Shown: positions 38,101 through 50,586, numbered from the stretch's first letter. The stretch is 64,000 bases of DNA from Gliomastix tumulicola (GCA_001599755.1 BCHX01000005.1:1521922-1585921); one strand, 5' to 3'. The notes: a model not told the origin generated them from the sequence alone. Translations and numbers: made by a program.

Positions 38101-38643
38101 CATCATGAAGCCACTCAACTGAGCATTGGAGTTGGGCCGCAGGATAAATTGTTGGGTGTATGTCCTCGCTCCGTCGACCATCTGAGAGAGGGCGAAGATG
38201 CCCTCTTGGAGCGGGGTGCAGGGATACACATCCTCGATAGAGTCAGCATTGACATGGCATGTGTCTGCGAGCTGTCTTCGGCATTTCTCGAGGTCGTTCC
38301 CATCGCTCAGCAGGCCGTGCAGGAGCTCAAACGGCTCGATGTGCGTCTCTTGCCGATGGTCCGAAGTCGTGGGGGACAGCTCGGCACTGGCTACCGAACT
38401 TGACAGCTGTGCATGACGACTCATTTCCGGCCTATCGGTCGGGCCTAGCGAATCGCCGTCATCGCCATCGATGGCGAGATCGCACTTGTTTCCTGCAGGG
38501 TGGTACTGCATCTCATGGTTCGGCTGTGCGGCATCCAACATGTGGGATGGTCGGATTCCAGATGGAACCTCCGTCTGTGTCGTGCTTTTATCCACTGAAG
38601 CGCCACTCCTACCAGGCGACTCTGCAGTGTTACCTCGATCCAT
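15605..38643 (-). CDS. six-module non-ribosomal peptide synthetase
   Basis: Giant NRPS of 7567 residues. Exons: 32791-38643, 25757-32581, 24819-25693 and 15605-24755. Introns are 209, 62 and 63 bp; each join restores a core motif (YGPTE|CSII, EDPTE|YDAAV, GGCVC|VPSD). Domain order is C1 (about 136-560), A1, T1, C2, A2, T2, C3, A3, T3, E1, C4, A4, T4, C5, A5, T5, C6, A6, T6, E2 (about 7127-7558). Phosphopantetheine serines are S1144, S2253, S3339, S4882, S5978 and S7072. By family rules it should assemble six amino acids, with residues 3 and 6 epimerized to D. The start ATG is followed by about 130 poorly ordered residues before C1. There is no loading A-T and no TE, R or terminal C domain after E2. 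Promoter lies in the spacer right of 38643. The product is not recognised. Confidence 0.95.
20279..23431 (-). other. NRPS module 5 (C-A-T), divergent A domain
   Basis: C5 has HHALYDG (5084-5090). A5 departs from the others: VVYLDRNQP where siblings have FVPLDP, FTSGTTGVPKA ending in Ala instead of Gly, YGFDVAFNTTF around the pocket, and GYGPAEC. YKTGD and SGKADR are intact. T5 is DDSFFHLGGNSIAAM with Ser5978 but Asn in place of Asp before it. By-eye pocket: D V N L M G G P Q K, unlike the other five, so a different substrate class is likely. Confidence 0.75.
23549..26869 (-). other. NRPS module 4 (C-A-T), degenerate A core
   Basis: C4 follows an E domain and differs from the other C domains: its motif is NHTIVDG (3996-4002) and its flanks (SPMQEGILITQL, GPTLGMLTCRV) suit a D-accepting C domain. 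A4 spans exons 2-4 and has three changes in normally fixed places: GFGPSE for YGPTE (4585-4590), YKTRD for YKTGD (Arg4687) and REYVHDE for GYLND. T4 is DDHFFKLGGDSITAM with S4882. By-eye pocket: D A A M V G G V F K. Whether A4 still activates an amino acid is doubtful. Confidence 0.75.
26957..31435 (-). other. NRPS module 3 (C-A-T-E)
   Basis: C3 has HHAAYDG (2456-2462). A3 has YTSGSTGTPKG, NGYGPTET and YKTGD. T3 is DDSFLRIGGDSILAV with S3339. An epimerization domain follows: IHHLVVDIISW (H3526/H3527, D3531), FNEGHGR with the catalytic-type Glu3657, TVGWFTTMSP and EILFNFNG. All expected E motifs are present, so residue 3 should be delivered as the D isomer. By-eye pocket: D A L F I G G V F K. 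Confidence 0.82.
31577..35001 (-). other. NRPS module 2 (C-A-T)
   Basis: C2 has an intact HHALYDG (1346-1352). A2 is split by intron 1 exactly after YGPTE. Its cores include FTSGSTGTPKG, YKTGDIARY and SASGKIDR. T2 is DDSFIQLGGDSVAAI with S2253. By-eye pocket: D A F F L G L I I K. The A2 tail carries an unusual run of six aspartates (DDDDDDES) in the surface loop before the C-terminal subdomain. Confidence 0.8.
35104..38238 (-). other. NRPS module 1 (C-A-T), starter C domain
   Basis: The N-terminal C domain has the catalytic motif as NHAVYDG (260-266): the second His and the Asp are kept, the first His is Asn. Since no T domain precedes it, it would need an acyl group delivered in trans, or be inactive. 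A1 has FTSGSTGTPKG, HGYGPTEC, YKTGD and the invariant Lys in LNTSGKTDR. T1 is DDNFFKIGGDSLSAM with S1144. Specificity pocket read by eye against GrsA numbering: D A L I L A G V L K, a hydrophobic pocket. No substrate is claimed. Confidence 0.8.
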
Positions 38644-41600
38644 GGTTGGTTTGTGAAAAGCAGAACGCCTGTGTCGTATGAATTCAGGCTACGAAGCGAT
38701 GTTACAGTGGCTTGTGGTCAAAGATCCAAGGGCCACTTCGATCACGCATTCAAGGCATATGTGTCAGATGCATGGTATCGTTCGTACGATAAAGGACAGA
38801 GAACGGAAGGAAGAAATTCTTTGCAAATTCATGGCCACCCTCCAGTCTGTCACTTTACCAACTAGCATCCCGCTATCTACCTAGCTCCCTTCCCTGGCTA
38901 GACATCGGCTCGAGTTATCAGGGACTCAAACAGGGTCATCGGTCCAGATTGAGGGGAAAGACAACATTACCGCCCGCAGGCGATATCCTTTGGCCTTACA
39001 CAGGGCAAACCCCGATGCCTAAAGGAACGGCAAAAGCTCANACANNANAAAGAGCCCCCCCCCCCCCCNCCCCCCNTTTGATCGGATGTTTCGTGGCCAA
39101 GCCACCCCGAGATCCGTAGCGGCTGTTAGCCACTACCGTTCAATTCACCTCTTTTCACTACCACGCGCCGTCTGGAAGCAAGCCTCCAACAGCACCAATT
39201 AAACTTGCAATAAGCGCGGTGCTAGAAGCTGGCGGAACATCTTGGCATCCTCCCTCGCCCGTTGGAGGCCTTCACCTACCAGGATAGGAAGGTGGCGATC
39301 TACTCGACACGTTATTCCGGGTTATTAGTGCGAGCCCTCGGGACCGAGAGAAAAACAGTCTTCCATTTGTTCTGGAAGCCCTCAAAAGTCCCGATACCAT
39401 TCTTTTGTCGGTGCCCCTGGGATCTTCATCCTGGTGCGCGGCCACTTACGGCCTTATTTGTCCACAGGCCGTGATTGGACAGCTGGGTCTCAAAGATAGC
39501 AGATGATACCAGGCCATTGCACCAAATTGATTACACCCATGTCTATGAACCCTACGAGTACGCGAGATGAGTCTCCTCCTGTCTCACGCGTATCTGTAGG
39601 TGGAGGTTCCGAAATATCGAAATCCTTGCACTCATCCATCCGGCCTGTCGGTATGGGAACAGAAGTGGGCTTTGGGAGATTCTCGACCCGATACCACCTC
39701 CTGTCATCTCTGTTCCTCACAGTCCGTATATGACACGTGCGTGCCTATGCCCTCGTCAGTTCAAGCCACATTTGCCTCCCCGCATTCCATGGGGGGCTAG
39801 TGACATGGCGCCGAAGTTTATCTCAGTGGCGTTTGCGGTAGAGACACCTTTACCAACACGGAAGATAGTCTAGTTCTGGTCTATCGTGGTCTTACCGTTT
39901 GGAGCCCTGGGACTCTTGAGTAAATGAGAAAGGATTAATCACGACAGGAGACTTCCAAGCTTCAGAGCACGATCTATATTCATATCTTATTGCCGCTCAC
40001 ACTCACAGAGGGTCGTCGATGGCCGAGGCAGCACATAGAGTGACAGGCAGTCGGAGCTCTCCGTTGCCGATATGTCCGACGCAGCGCGGCCTGACCCTCC
40101 TCTCCCCTGGTTGCATATTCGCTTACCGATACCCTTCGAGACGCATCTTATTTCCACAAGTCTCCAACGGCGTCGTACTGAAGCTTCAGCTGAAAGCATG
40201 TGGCCCTACTCTCTCTGCGTTACACCCCTTGGTGTGCATGCCGAAGGAGTGCTCTCAGCGTCTCCATAAGACAGACATTGCGTTGTATCGGTGATACACT
40301 CCGCAGATGACTGGGGGATTCCATCAGCAGACAAGAACAGGGGAAGTCAGAGTACCTATCATTCCACCAGGATCCTACGTCGATGGGTGGCAGATGAACA
40401 TAGCACACCAGTCAAGCATGACGGGAAAAAGCAGAAAGTAGATCACGCACGAAAATTCAAAGGGGCTGTTTATCATGGGGCCCGATTATTGCATGTTTTA
40501 CCTTCTCTAGGATCTTGGACTTGAGCACTGCCGTTGTGTCGAACGAGACCTTCTGCGGCTCTGACTCCTGCCTAGTATTCCAAGCCCCTCGGTTTCAAAC
40601 GCAACTCGAATGACAGGCAGCAGTACCCAAGACATTAATTGCCTCGGAGTATTAACGTACCAGATAGACCAGATTTTCAAAGCAGTCAAGTGGCCAGGGC
40701 TCAATAAGGAGCTGGGGAAGCTGTGGATGGAGTTGCGCGGGGGGGGATGGGCAGGTAACGTGAACAGTCCGTGCCACATCCCGAAATGCCGAGAAGCCAC
40801 CGTTCATCTACGATCAAGCATCGATCATAAGATCTCCATGTTTCAATCCGCCCAGAATGATTGATGAGAGATCTGTGATTTTGAGGCGATGCAGGTGACA
40901 GACCTGGGACTCGAGCTAACTGCCCAGACTACCCTACATCAACGCGGTACTTCCGAATTTTCAACTTTTGATGCCCAAATAAACGAATATTTAGAATAAA
41001 ATCCTGTGGGATGTCATGCACGACTGCTATGTGAGTATCATGTGAGTATCATATTCCTTGTAATGATGATTTCCCGTCAAGAATTCCGGAACTGGTGCTG
41101 CCATCCACCAGATTTTCAATACTGGGTATCCAGACTTTTTCCTTCGACCAAAGGATGGAACGCTTTTTATTGATAGCTTGCGGCTCAGAATGTCGACAGC
41201 AGCCCACTCTCGCCCCTAAAATTTTGTGACACAGCTCAATTGAAGTCTCTAGTCTATCTCATTCTTAAAATGCCTCTTCATAGTTGCTGAGGGTCACTTT
41301 TTTGCTTGCGATGACAGTTCGTGAACACCAAAAGCGGCAGACAAGTCCACTGTCGTCAATGGGTGGCCCACTAAAACCTACCGTAGTGGCCCTTCGAGGT
41401 GGGAGAAGAAATTCTTGAGACGTACGGCCACTGAATTTGGTGTACATATGTCTCGAGTAATTCTTCCCACACATGGGTCCATTAAAAACGGAATATAGTT
41501 AGTGCATGGTGTAGTCCGTAAGATTGATCAGAGGCTCGCACGAGGGACTGCAACCGAGACGGGGAGCCGTCAAATCCTCAGTTCACACACAGAAAGCACA

Positions 41601-42339
41601 CATGCATGCATGCAGGCAGAATATGGAAGGGCTTGCGACCCAAAGTCCTCCGCGCGCCAACAGCCAAGCCAGGTTTATAAAGCCGCACGTCTTGCCTGTC
41701 GCCCACTGGGTGGGTGACTTTTTGGTGGCTTACAAACCCAGAGCGGAACTCGATTCCCGCCGACAGGTGTCAAGCTGCAGCAAATGTCCCAACGTGCATA
41801 TGCGTCCTACTTGAATGCAGGGTCCTTCCTACGCAATTTGCAAAGTCTCACTGCATATTACCCGATGCCTTGCAGCGTGAGCATGTATTTTCGCGTGGTT
41901 TCTATCTGCCGTGAAATTGTCGACTTCCGCAGGTTCCGGCGTTCACCTGAAGAAGATTAGTGGACTTAGTGGTTGTCCCCACAAAAATGGCGTCACAATG
42001 CCAAATCAGCCTTAGACCTCTGATTTAGTTAGACCCTGTCGGCTCGGTCCGATGGTTAGTACACTACCTTATCCATGACTCTACGAGCACCGCCGCTGCT
42101 GCTGCTGCCAGAGCGCGTCTACAGCTCAAGCATTTAAAGGAAAGGAAGGACATCTCATAATAGCTCAATCGTTACTATCATTCTGCTCGAGACACGAGAA
42201 ACCTGTTATCCCATTGCCAATACCGTGTCATCAAACCCATACTCATAAGTGTGTTAAGAAAAACTGCTCCCCATCCTCCGAGATCCCCCTAGTCAAACAT
42301 TTCTTCTCCTCCCCTCATCCCCAACCAATACTTTAGTAC
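38644..42339. other. 3.7 kb spacer, NRPS promoter side
   Basis: No gene recognised on either strand. It must include the NRPS promoter (left end) and the P450 3' region (right end). The base composition is mixed, without the C/G-ending codon pattern of nearby genes. Frames of 60-105 codons are scattered and motif-free. Confidence 0.5.
39040..39076. other. ambiguous bases and poly-C: assembly uncertainty
   Basis: Several N calls in an A-rich stretch run into a roughly 22-base poly-C tract interrupted by N, then into normal sequence. This looks like a poorly resolved homopolymer or a collapsed join, so the distance between the NRPS and P450 genes may not be exact. Confidence 0.9.
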
Positions 42340-42796
42340 TTAGTCATAGCGAGCAAAGATCTCCTGGGCCTTCTCGTAGTCACGGCGGATCGTCTCGCCC
42401 CTGGCCGCGGACCGCAGCTTGATGCCCAGGCCGTAGTCCTTGGGGGCCTGCAGGAAGCCCTCGCTCAGGCCGGACTGCGGGTCGATGTCGCTGACGGTGC
42501 CGGCCGGGTGGGAGAACTCGAACGCCCAGAGCAGCTTGGACACGCCGATGGCGAGGTTGCGCTCGGCGAGGTGGATGCCCGGGCAGATGCGGCGGCCCGC
42601 GCCGTAGCCGTAGTGGTCGCGGCCGTCCCACTCGCCCGAGGCGGCGTAGGTGCTGGCGAGGCTCGGGTAGGCGGCGTAGCGCTCCGGGTTGAACCTCTCG
42701 GGCTCGGCCCAGGTCTCCGGGTCGTGGTGCATGCCCCAGGCGTTGATGACGATGGTGGAGCCCTTGGGGATGAGCATGCCGTTCATGTAGTCGTCT

Positions 42797-42836
<40 letters not shown>

Positions 42837-44236
42837 ACATGGTGTGTTAGTGCGATGAGATGCTGGGGAGAGAGAGAGAGAGAGAGAGAGAGGATGAGTA
42901 GTATCACGTACCTTGGCCGACGGAGTGGGGGACGCCCATGGGGACGACAGGGCGCCATCGGTGTCCCTCCTTGATGATCATGTTGACGTAGGGGAGCTTG
43001 CTGAAGTCCTCCCAGCGGGGAGATTGGTCCTCGCCAATGACGGCGTCAATCTCAGCATGGGCCCTGGATTGATCATCAAATTAGCAAGGTTATATTATAT
43101 CTGAAGGTGAATCTAGAAGTGTCACTTACTTGGCCTGTACCTCGGGGAACTTGGAGAGGGCCTGGACAATAGTAGAGATGAGGGCAGAGGAGGTGTCGGA
43201 GCCACCCTCCATGAGAACGCCACCGAGGAAGTGAAGCTCGTTGTCACTGAGGGCGTTCTTCTCCTGAACATCAAGGACCTTGTCCATGAGAGAGTCACGG
43301 ATGATGCCCTTCTCACGACGAGCAATAACGTCGTCCAGGACGTCCTTGTACAGAGACTTCATCATGCGGCCAACCTCCTGCGCGCGGCCCTTCCAGTTCG
43401 ACACCATGAACTGGGGCAGGTAGCGCAGGATGAGGAAGTCGTCGACGGGGGGCGTAGCGCCGAGTTCCTGGATAATGGACCACTTCTCCATGAGGGCGTA
43501 CAGCCTCTGGACGTACGGGTCGTTCACCGTCTTGGAGCGGATGCCGTAGACGAGCGAGTTGGTGATGGAGTTGCTGAAGCGTCGGGGGTGCATCATGTGG
43601 TCGGCGGGCTTCAGCCAGTAGTCGAAGATCATCTGCGTGGCTTCGGCTTCCTGCAGGACCCAGTGCTCCCGGTCGCACTTGGACTCCATGAAGTGCTGGT
43701 GGATGGTCTTGCGCAGGCCCCTCCAGCGGTCGCTGTAGGGCATGACGAGCAGGTGGTCGAGGTTGGTGATGGTGTGGGAGACGATGGACTGCGGGCGGTG
43801 CGAGTAGAGGTTGCTCTTGCGGTCGATGAAGTCCTTGATGAGCTTGCGGTCCGTGAGGACGATGGTGGTGTTCTTGAAGCGCTTGAGGGAGTAGATGCCG
43901 CCATACTGCTTAGCCCACTTGGTGAAGCTGTAGGGGTTGTACGCTGTTAGGGTGAATTTCTACTTTAGCAGGAGGTTTGCTACTCACTGGAGATGGGCGC
44001 GAGAGGTGGGCATCTGAAGCTCATTGCCAAAGAGGAGGGCGGTAGGGGGCCCTTCACGTCAGTTAGCATGGTTAATGTCCATTACGGGGCATCACATGTG
44101 CTCATCGAGACGTACCAGGGGGCATCTTTGCAGACCGCCTGCCTGACTCGAAGATCGTGTAGACACCATAGACAATGCCTACAACGACCAGCAGGGCCAC
44201 GCCGAGTGGCGCCACGGACGGAAGGGGAAGAGCCAT
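42340..44236 (-). CDS. cytochrome P450 monooxygenase
   Basis: Microsomal P450 of 529 residues. Exons: 44116-44236, 43988-44051, 43130-43927, 42912-43063 and 42340-42794, all in phase. The N-terminus has a hydrophobic anchor (VALLVVVGIVYGVYTIF) followed by a proline-rich hinge (KMPPGPP). The I-helix oxygen motif is GGSDTSS (303-308), the K-helix ExxR is E360-R363, then ERFNPERY, and the heme loop YGYGAGRRICPG with Cys449 as iron ligand. The pattern resembles the CYP619-like enzymes found beside 6-MSA synthases, which hydroxylate m-cresol-type aromatics in patulin biosynthesis; that subfamily link is from memory. The last intron contains a 39-base G run (C run in the transcript) immediately before the acceptor AG. 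The PKS lies 6.8 kb away, divergently oriented. Confidence 0.92.
42797..42892. repeat. G39 homopolymer and (AG)n inside P450 intron 4
   Basis: The + strand shows 39 consecutive G at 42797-42835 and an AG repeat at about 42867-42892. In the P450 transcript they read as a C39 tract ending at the 3' splice acceptor and a (CT)n tract further 5'. Both are within the 117 bp intron. Confidence 0.95.
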
Positions 44237-44440
44237 GACGGCTGGTACGGTGAAGTGTCACTGGAACGCGAACCCTTGTCCAAGGATCTGTTACAGACGC
44301 ATGGAACGACCCCACAGACACGTAGACAGGAGAGGGTGAATGGAGAAGGGAGGAGAAGAGAAGGGGATGGAGATGGAGATGGAGATAGAGATGGAAAGAA
44401 AAGGCAAGGAGAACCTGGAATCAGTTAAAGGACGACAGGG

Positions 44441-44448
44441 CCTATATA
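44441..44448 (-). promoter_or_regulatory. candidate TATA box of P450 gene
   Basis: Minus-strand TATATAGG about 205 bp upstream of the P450 ATG. Spacing is compatible with a fungal core promoter and a long leader. No transcript evidence. Confidence 0.35.
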
Positions 44449-47400
44449 CATACGACTGCCAATGGCGTGGAAAACTGGCGAGGCCGACTTGATAGCACGG
44501 ATCTAACGGTCGTCCTTGGGAGCATGGTAGCACACTAGAGCAGTGAAACCATGCTAGTCTGGCCTCAATAAACCCAACAGATGACCAGTCAAAAGCAGCG
44601 GGCGGCTCTCGAGACTTGCATGGCTGGGCTGGGGCGGGGGCCGGCCAAAGAAGCGAGCGAGCAGGCAATATCGAAGAACCGACGTCCCCGGTAGCGGGAG
44701 AGCCGGAGAGAAAGCGGCTTCTGCGGGGGAAACGGAATACCAAGGACTGGCCCTGCGAGGCTGCTCCTTCGCTCGGTGAGCAAGGGCAAGGGAATGCATG
44801 AGAAGGAGGGAGGGCGGCCGCCTTGACAGGAGACGTGCGGGTGACGGATGTCCGTGGACAGTGTGACGGCGGTGGGAGGAGTTACGAGCAGTAGATCAGT
44901 CGATCCCACACGCTAGCCGGGATGGGGGTCAGACCTGCTACATGATATGTACGTCGTAAGGTATGACGGAGGGATGGAACGGGGGAGCACTGGAATCATG
45001 CCGATGAAGGCCTGAGGGGGTATATGTGGGGTATGCTATAGCCTGAGGGCAGCTCGCTAATACGACTTGATAACAGCGCTGGTCTGACGCTGCCCGTAAG
45101 AGCGATGCCGGCAGTCGAGCCAGGGAAGGCAATCCATCCGGCAGTGGCTGGTCAGCAGCAAGCGGCATGATCAAAGTCTGATTGCTGTAGGAGGAAATGA
45201 TTGTCGTTGCGCTGGATGATGATGATAATGACGATGCCTGGTTGATGTACCGGTGATGCCCCCGGTGACGACGGCCGGCGGCTCAAGTTGCATCCCGGGG
45301 GAGCCATATGACTTGATCTTTATCTTGCCCACCCATGCACGCATGGATTGACCGGCAGCAGGTGGCTCAAAGAGGCGAGTCGGAGCCTGCCCCAGTGCAA
45401 TCAGTAGATTGGCGAGAACCGTAAGCGAGACAGCTGCCCAGGCCCTCTCTGTAGTAATGCAAGGTAATGGTGGCCAATGGCAAGCCCTTGACGGCACGCA
45501 GAACCGGTACTTGGTCGCAGCGAGACCGAGTCGCTATCTGCACGGCATGTGTACGCTGGTTTCCAAAAACAGGCAGTCACCGGCTCGCTCGGAGCTCCAG
45601 GCATGACAATCAAGACGTCCTGTCCAGGGGTCTGAAGAGGAGGTGCCATCCTGGGTGCGACTGTTGGTTCTGTGGTATCGCCATGCCATCTTGGCCCCCA
45701 ATGTGTGTCTGCCCGCTATCATCTCCCCCGCCACGGCCGTGTCTGTCGTCTCTCTCAGAAGGCCCTCCTCCCACCTGAATGACCGTGATCTATCAAGCAA
45801 GCGAGGAACCGTGGAGTTCAAAGATGGTCTAAGCGTCTTCAAATCCCCCGGAGCTGTCTGCTCATCGCTTGTGACAGCCCTCCCTCCTCGGCGCTGACTG
45901 GAGAAGGTCGCACGCACGCTAATCCCTATCGCAAATTGCCAGCAAAGGAAAAATCCGATTAATATCTCACTCCTCGCGGACTTTGCTTGCTTGCCCACTC
46001 CTGCGGGAAACAGGGCTAAAAAGGTGCACCTTGCCCTCGGGTCCCAGCAAACGCGAGCTCTGGTGGTCCACCACCCACCACAGGCTTGAGAGCGGGACAT
46101 CTCCATTGATGCAACCACAGGGGGGAGCGAAGGATTCTTGACACCTCAGCCACTCTCGTTCCCTCGGCATGGCAGGTCTGGACCTGCCCAAGACTCGCCT
46201 GCCAAGTCTGCATGCATGCACAGGCGTGGGGAAAGTGTTAGACGCTCTGCGCGAGCCCACAACCTCGTATATGTGTCTGCATGATAGTGAGAGAGGCCTG
46301 TCCTGCGTAGAATCGACTACCGCGGGCTCCGGAGACGAGCAGCAAATCAGGTGTGGGTGGAGAGAGAGAGAAGGTCTGCACTGACCTGACACCTCCAGGA
46401 CTCGTATGCATTCGTGCGGAATGCACCCACGTTCAGACAGGGGAAGGATGGTGGAGTTGCAGGCCCTGCCTGTTGTATGCAATAACTAACGCAATGCGTG
46501 CCCGGATTTATCCCCGAACAGCAATACGGCGAGGAGCAGGGACGAGGGGACCTCAAAAGGTTGGCAGACATTGGACGATGCCAGAGAACGAGACCCAGCA
46601 GATAGAGTGGTGGGAGAAGTGTGTGTTGCAGTTGCATCCGAGGGGTTGATCTGTTGGTATATCGTGATGAACAGTCGCACCGTGACTAGCCATCCCGCAG
46701 AGCCTCAAGAGTTTGTACAACGTAACGTACTTGATTTTCAGGGTATACACACACTCTTTCTCTCTCTCTCTCACAAGCCGTGCGTTCGTCCCGACAGTCG
46801 TTGTCGACACGGCAGTCACAAGTGCCGGCAGTGCTCGGAGTCTGCCACCGGGCGGCTGCACAAGCACAAGTCCCTAAGCTGCATAAACCGTCTGTCCTCC
46901 GCGGGTAGCATGGCCCCCTTTGTATGCAGGAAGCATTTTCTCTGGGGGACTTTGGGTGTGTGCGCGCGCGCAGACGCTCTGCACGCTCTGAAAGCATCGT
47001 CTGAAGGTCTCTCTCTCTCTGTGCCACCCCCGGTTCCCGATGCGCTTCCCGATGCGCTCTGAAATTTGGGGGGATTCCTGACATGTGAAGGGGACATGCG
47101 TATCCCTGCCCCCCTGACCCCGGAAGCCCGACACGCTGCCGAACTGCCGGGGGGGGATTCCCAATCCCATTGTCCGCAGTATCCGGACTGAGTAGATTCC
47201 GAGCATACCGTCGGGTATCTCTCGAAGAGGCTGGCCCGGGCCTGCCTTGTGAGATTCTGCATCCTCTGAGACCCTGTCCGCCACCACGTTTGCCCTGTAG
47301 GGAAGGTATCTGTAGGGGTGCCACCGTAGGGAATAACACGTCTCGGCGCGACAACCGGGGAGCCGAACGGCCAGTTCTGCCCGTGGCGTATCTCAGCCAC

Positions 47401-50400
47401 CCTATATCGTCAGTTCCGAGGATGCTGGGGGCAGTCGAGGCATATCTGGATCCCAAGCACCGCTTCTTGTGGCCATGGACAGTATAGCGCAGACAGATGA
47501 CCGGCAGTTCACGCAGCAGGAGAGAGAAACGCTCGAACCGCAGCGGTTGAATTCCGCGGGAGGTCCAGCTGCCAAAATGTGAGACGTCAGTGATAAAAAC
47601 GACAGCTGAATGCAAAACACCATAATAGTGACAGATCACATAGATAAACGCGGGAAATACTCTCCTTCACGACGACACAAAATCGTCCTAGCCTGTTGTG
47701 TACGTACAGTTCCGACCCTGGACACAATCTTCAGCAGCTCCAGCTGATAATAACGATCTCCGAGACGCGGCACCGCCTGAAGACCGCAAGCGACTGCAAC
47801 GCGGACAGGGGTCGGTGTGCAGAGGACGTATCATCTGCACGCGGGTCAGAGTGAACCAGGGTGTGTAGTGGTGGTGGTGGTGCGTCCTGCAAGCCCTTCG
47901 TACAACCACAGACACATTCGCGTCCACACCACCTACACGCGCGCAGAAGCAGAGGCAGAGGCACCACCTTCGCTTGTCCTGCTTACGCCTTGCATGCTGC
48001 CCTGCCCCCAGGCTGCATATGGAGGGGGTCCGCTGGAGACGCGTTGCAACGAACAGGTTACATACATACAGCACGCCTAGTTGAAGCGACTGTAGGTAGT
48101 ATTGGCAGATCATAGCGTGAACGAGCACACGAACAGAGAGATCATTGGACGCAGCCGTTGCAGCAGCAGCAGGGACACGAGAACCGTTCGGTTTCAAGAA
48201 TGCCATGTTCAATTCCCCAGCAGCAAAAACATGGGAAACAGTTGAAAAGAGCAGGGGTCGGAGACCCAGCATCGATCAAACGCGCGCCACCCTCCCCTCC
48301 CCTCCCCTGTTCTCCATACGCAGCTATTTTTTTCGGCATAAGCCGCCAATCCTGAGCAGCCAAGCGACGCAAGGTCAAGGAAGAACATCACAAATTGATA
48401 AAGAAAACCAACCAACTGCGTTTGCTGGGGGGGCCCCGATGCGTAGACTCGTGTACATGCCTCAACGCAGTGCGTGCTTGAAGGAATCGGGCAGCGGGCA
48501 CAAGGATTCGTCCGGGTCCCCCCCCTCTTCTTCTTCTCTCCCCATTCTGCCCACTATTAGCGAAATCCTCCAATCTGACGCACGATATCCGAATGCTCGC
48601 CAGGCTCCTGCGCTTCTGCTTCCGAGCCCATCTTGGCTGCGGTGCCGAAAGGGCCTCAGCGGCATTTGTGGCTACATCTCTGATAACGGGCAGAGCTCTG
48701 CCTCTCTCTTTGGCCTAGTTTATCTTGGGAGTTCACGTATGGAGTGAGACGGAGTGTGCGTGAGACAGACATGCATGCATGCATACATACGAAAAAAATG
48801 CACGAGAACGGAGTCCGTCCCATAGCGAGCCCCCAATATCCCGAGCACCCCTGCTGCTGCTATTGACAAAAGGGCCTGAGGCTCAATCCTGCCAGCCCCA
48901 GTTATGCATGCCATGCCATGCCAGCTTCTGCTTTCTGCCTCCGCCTTCCATGCTCGCACAAAATTGATGGCCCATTGGCAGCGTCTCCCAAGAAACGCTG
49001 CCCCCACACCCTCCCCGTCTCTCTCAAAGGGTGTTTCGGTAGTTCGACCAAAGCTCGATACGCTAGTTTAGGGAATCGATGCCCGCGCGCGCTATGGAGT
49101 GGTGGTGAGCTGAGTGGACGACGCTCGGTACACTAGCAAGGGTTCACGGGATTGCTGGAAAGGAGGGCTCACGGACGTCGTTTCCTCCCCGAAGCAAAAG
49201 AAGTCCCATTCTTCAACGGCCGTGTGCAGGCGCCAAGGGTTGAGGAATTTCTCGCAGAAATGGGGAACGCGCGCGGTCGGTGGTTGTTGCCTCCCCTTCA
49301 GCCCGCCTTTTCACCACACAGCTAGCTGCCCGGGTAAATCGATAGTCCGCGCCGCAGCTGTGCCTTACCACCACCTCCTCTCTATCCCGCGTCGAGAAGG
49401 TCCGCAAATCAGCTCTGCATTCGGGACAAGTATGTCCGTACGCAATCAGACTCTTGGCAGGCCATCTCAAGCGAGCGGCAACGGTGGTCAGACACGATAC
49501 CTCGGGCCCGATAGCAGAACATTCTCGACGGCCCCATCAAGTACCGAGACCCCTACCTTGCCCTTTGCCTCTTCTAGCGGTGGAGGCGAGGGCAAAGCTC
49601 TCCAGGCCTGGGATCTTCGCTTCGATATTTCCTCAAAGACAAGGGCTGGAGCCTCCGGCACGCGGTGGGCGCGGATTTCTGCGAGACGCTGTTACCAACC
49701 GGGGCCGGACATGCATATCACCCAGCGAGGAAAATACTTATATGCATATCAGCACGGAGGGGGGGTGGGAAGTCACAGAGTCGGAGGATGAGAGTCTGCT
49801 TCTCCTTCTCCCTCTTCTATCCACTTCCTCGTCGAATCCCCTCCCCTGCTGATAGTCTCTTCTACGGAGTACGTATGCACGAAAGGACGTGCGCGAGCAA
49901 AACCTCGATGTAACGGTCACCCTCTCTCTCTACTCAGCTTCTTCTCGCGCTCGGCACTTCCCTCCCTCCCCTGCCCCTGCTCGCTCGGGCATGCAAGTTT
50001 GTGCCCACCCATCTCGACTAGACCTTGCCGCAGAACCGCATTGCCCCATCTCCATCTCGATATCGCCAACCTCAGCTCGCGTAGAGAAAGGAAAAACTGC
50101 ACACCTCTTCTCCGCTTCCTTCTTTGAAACATGGGCTTTTTTCTCACCTCTTCGAATTGCAAGGATAGGCAGATCCGAATCACCCCTTGGCTCCGTTTGG
50201 TACAGGCTTTTTTCCCTTTCTCCTTCATCCGAACGGAGATACGAACCCTCCCTCGGCTGGGATAGGGGGGGGGAGTGATGATAGTGTAGGTGAGTGGTCA
50301 CTTTGCCTCACGGCGAAGCGCGCCATTGACCTATGAAACGGGCGCCTCTCTCTGCAGTGGATGAAAAACCACCCTTGATAAGACCAAAGAAGGTGCCCCA

Positions 50401-50584
50401 CGTTGAGGGCAATACACACACTTCTGATAGCAGCACCTCTTGTTGGTTTCTTCGGACAGACGGAAGAATGGTGAGCAAGGATAGGGTCGCAAGGGAGGGT
50501 GAGAAGGAAGCCCAAGGACAAAGCTTGTGTGTGCGCGCGCGCACGGCGAAGGTGGCTTGGGCTGGAGACCGAGCCCACGTCCGA

Positions 50585-50586
<2 letters not shown>

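Noticed and set aside
42380..42958. 192-codon frame with a long Pro run over the P450 3' end
   Set aside because: Arises from the poly-C intron tract and the wrong frame of the last exon.
46686..47639. 317-codon minus-strand frame in the large spacer
   Set aside because: No motif, no splice-consistent neighbours, and overlapping frames of similar length on both strands in this GC-rich repeat-bearing DNA.
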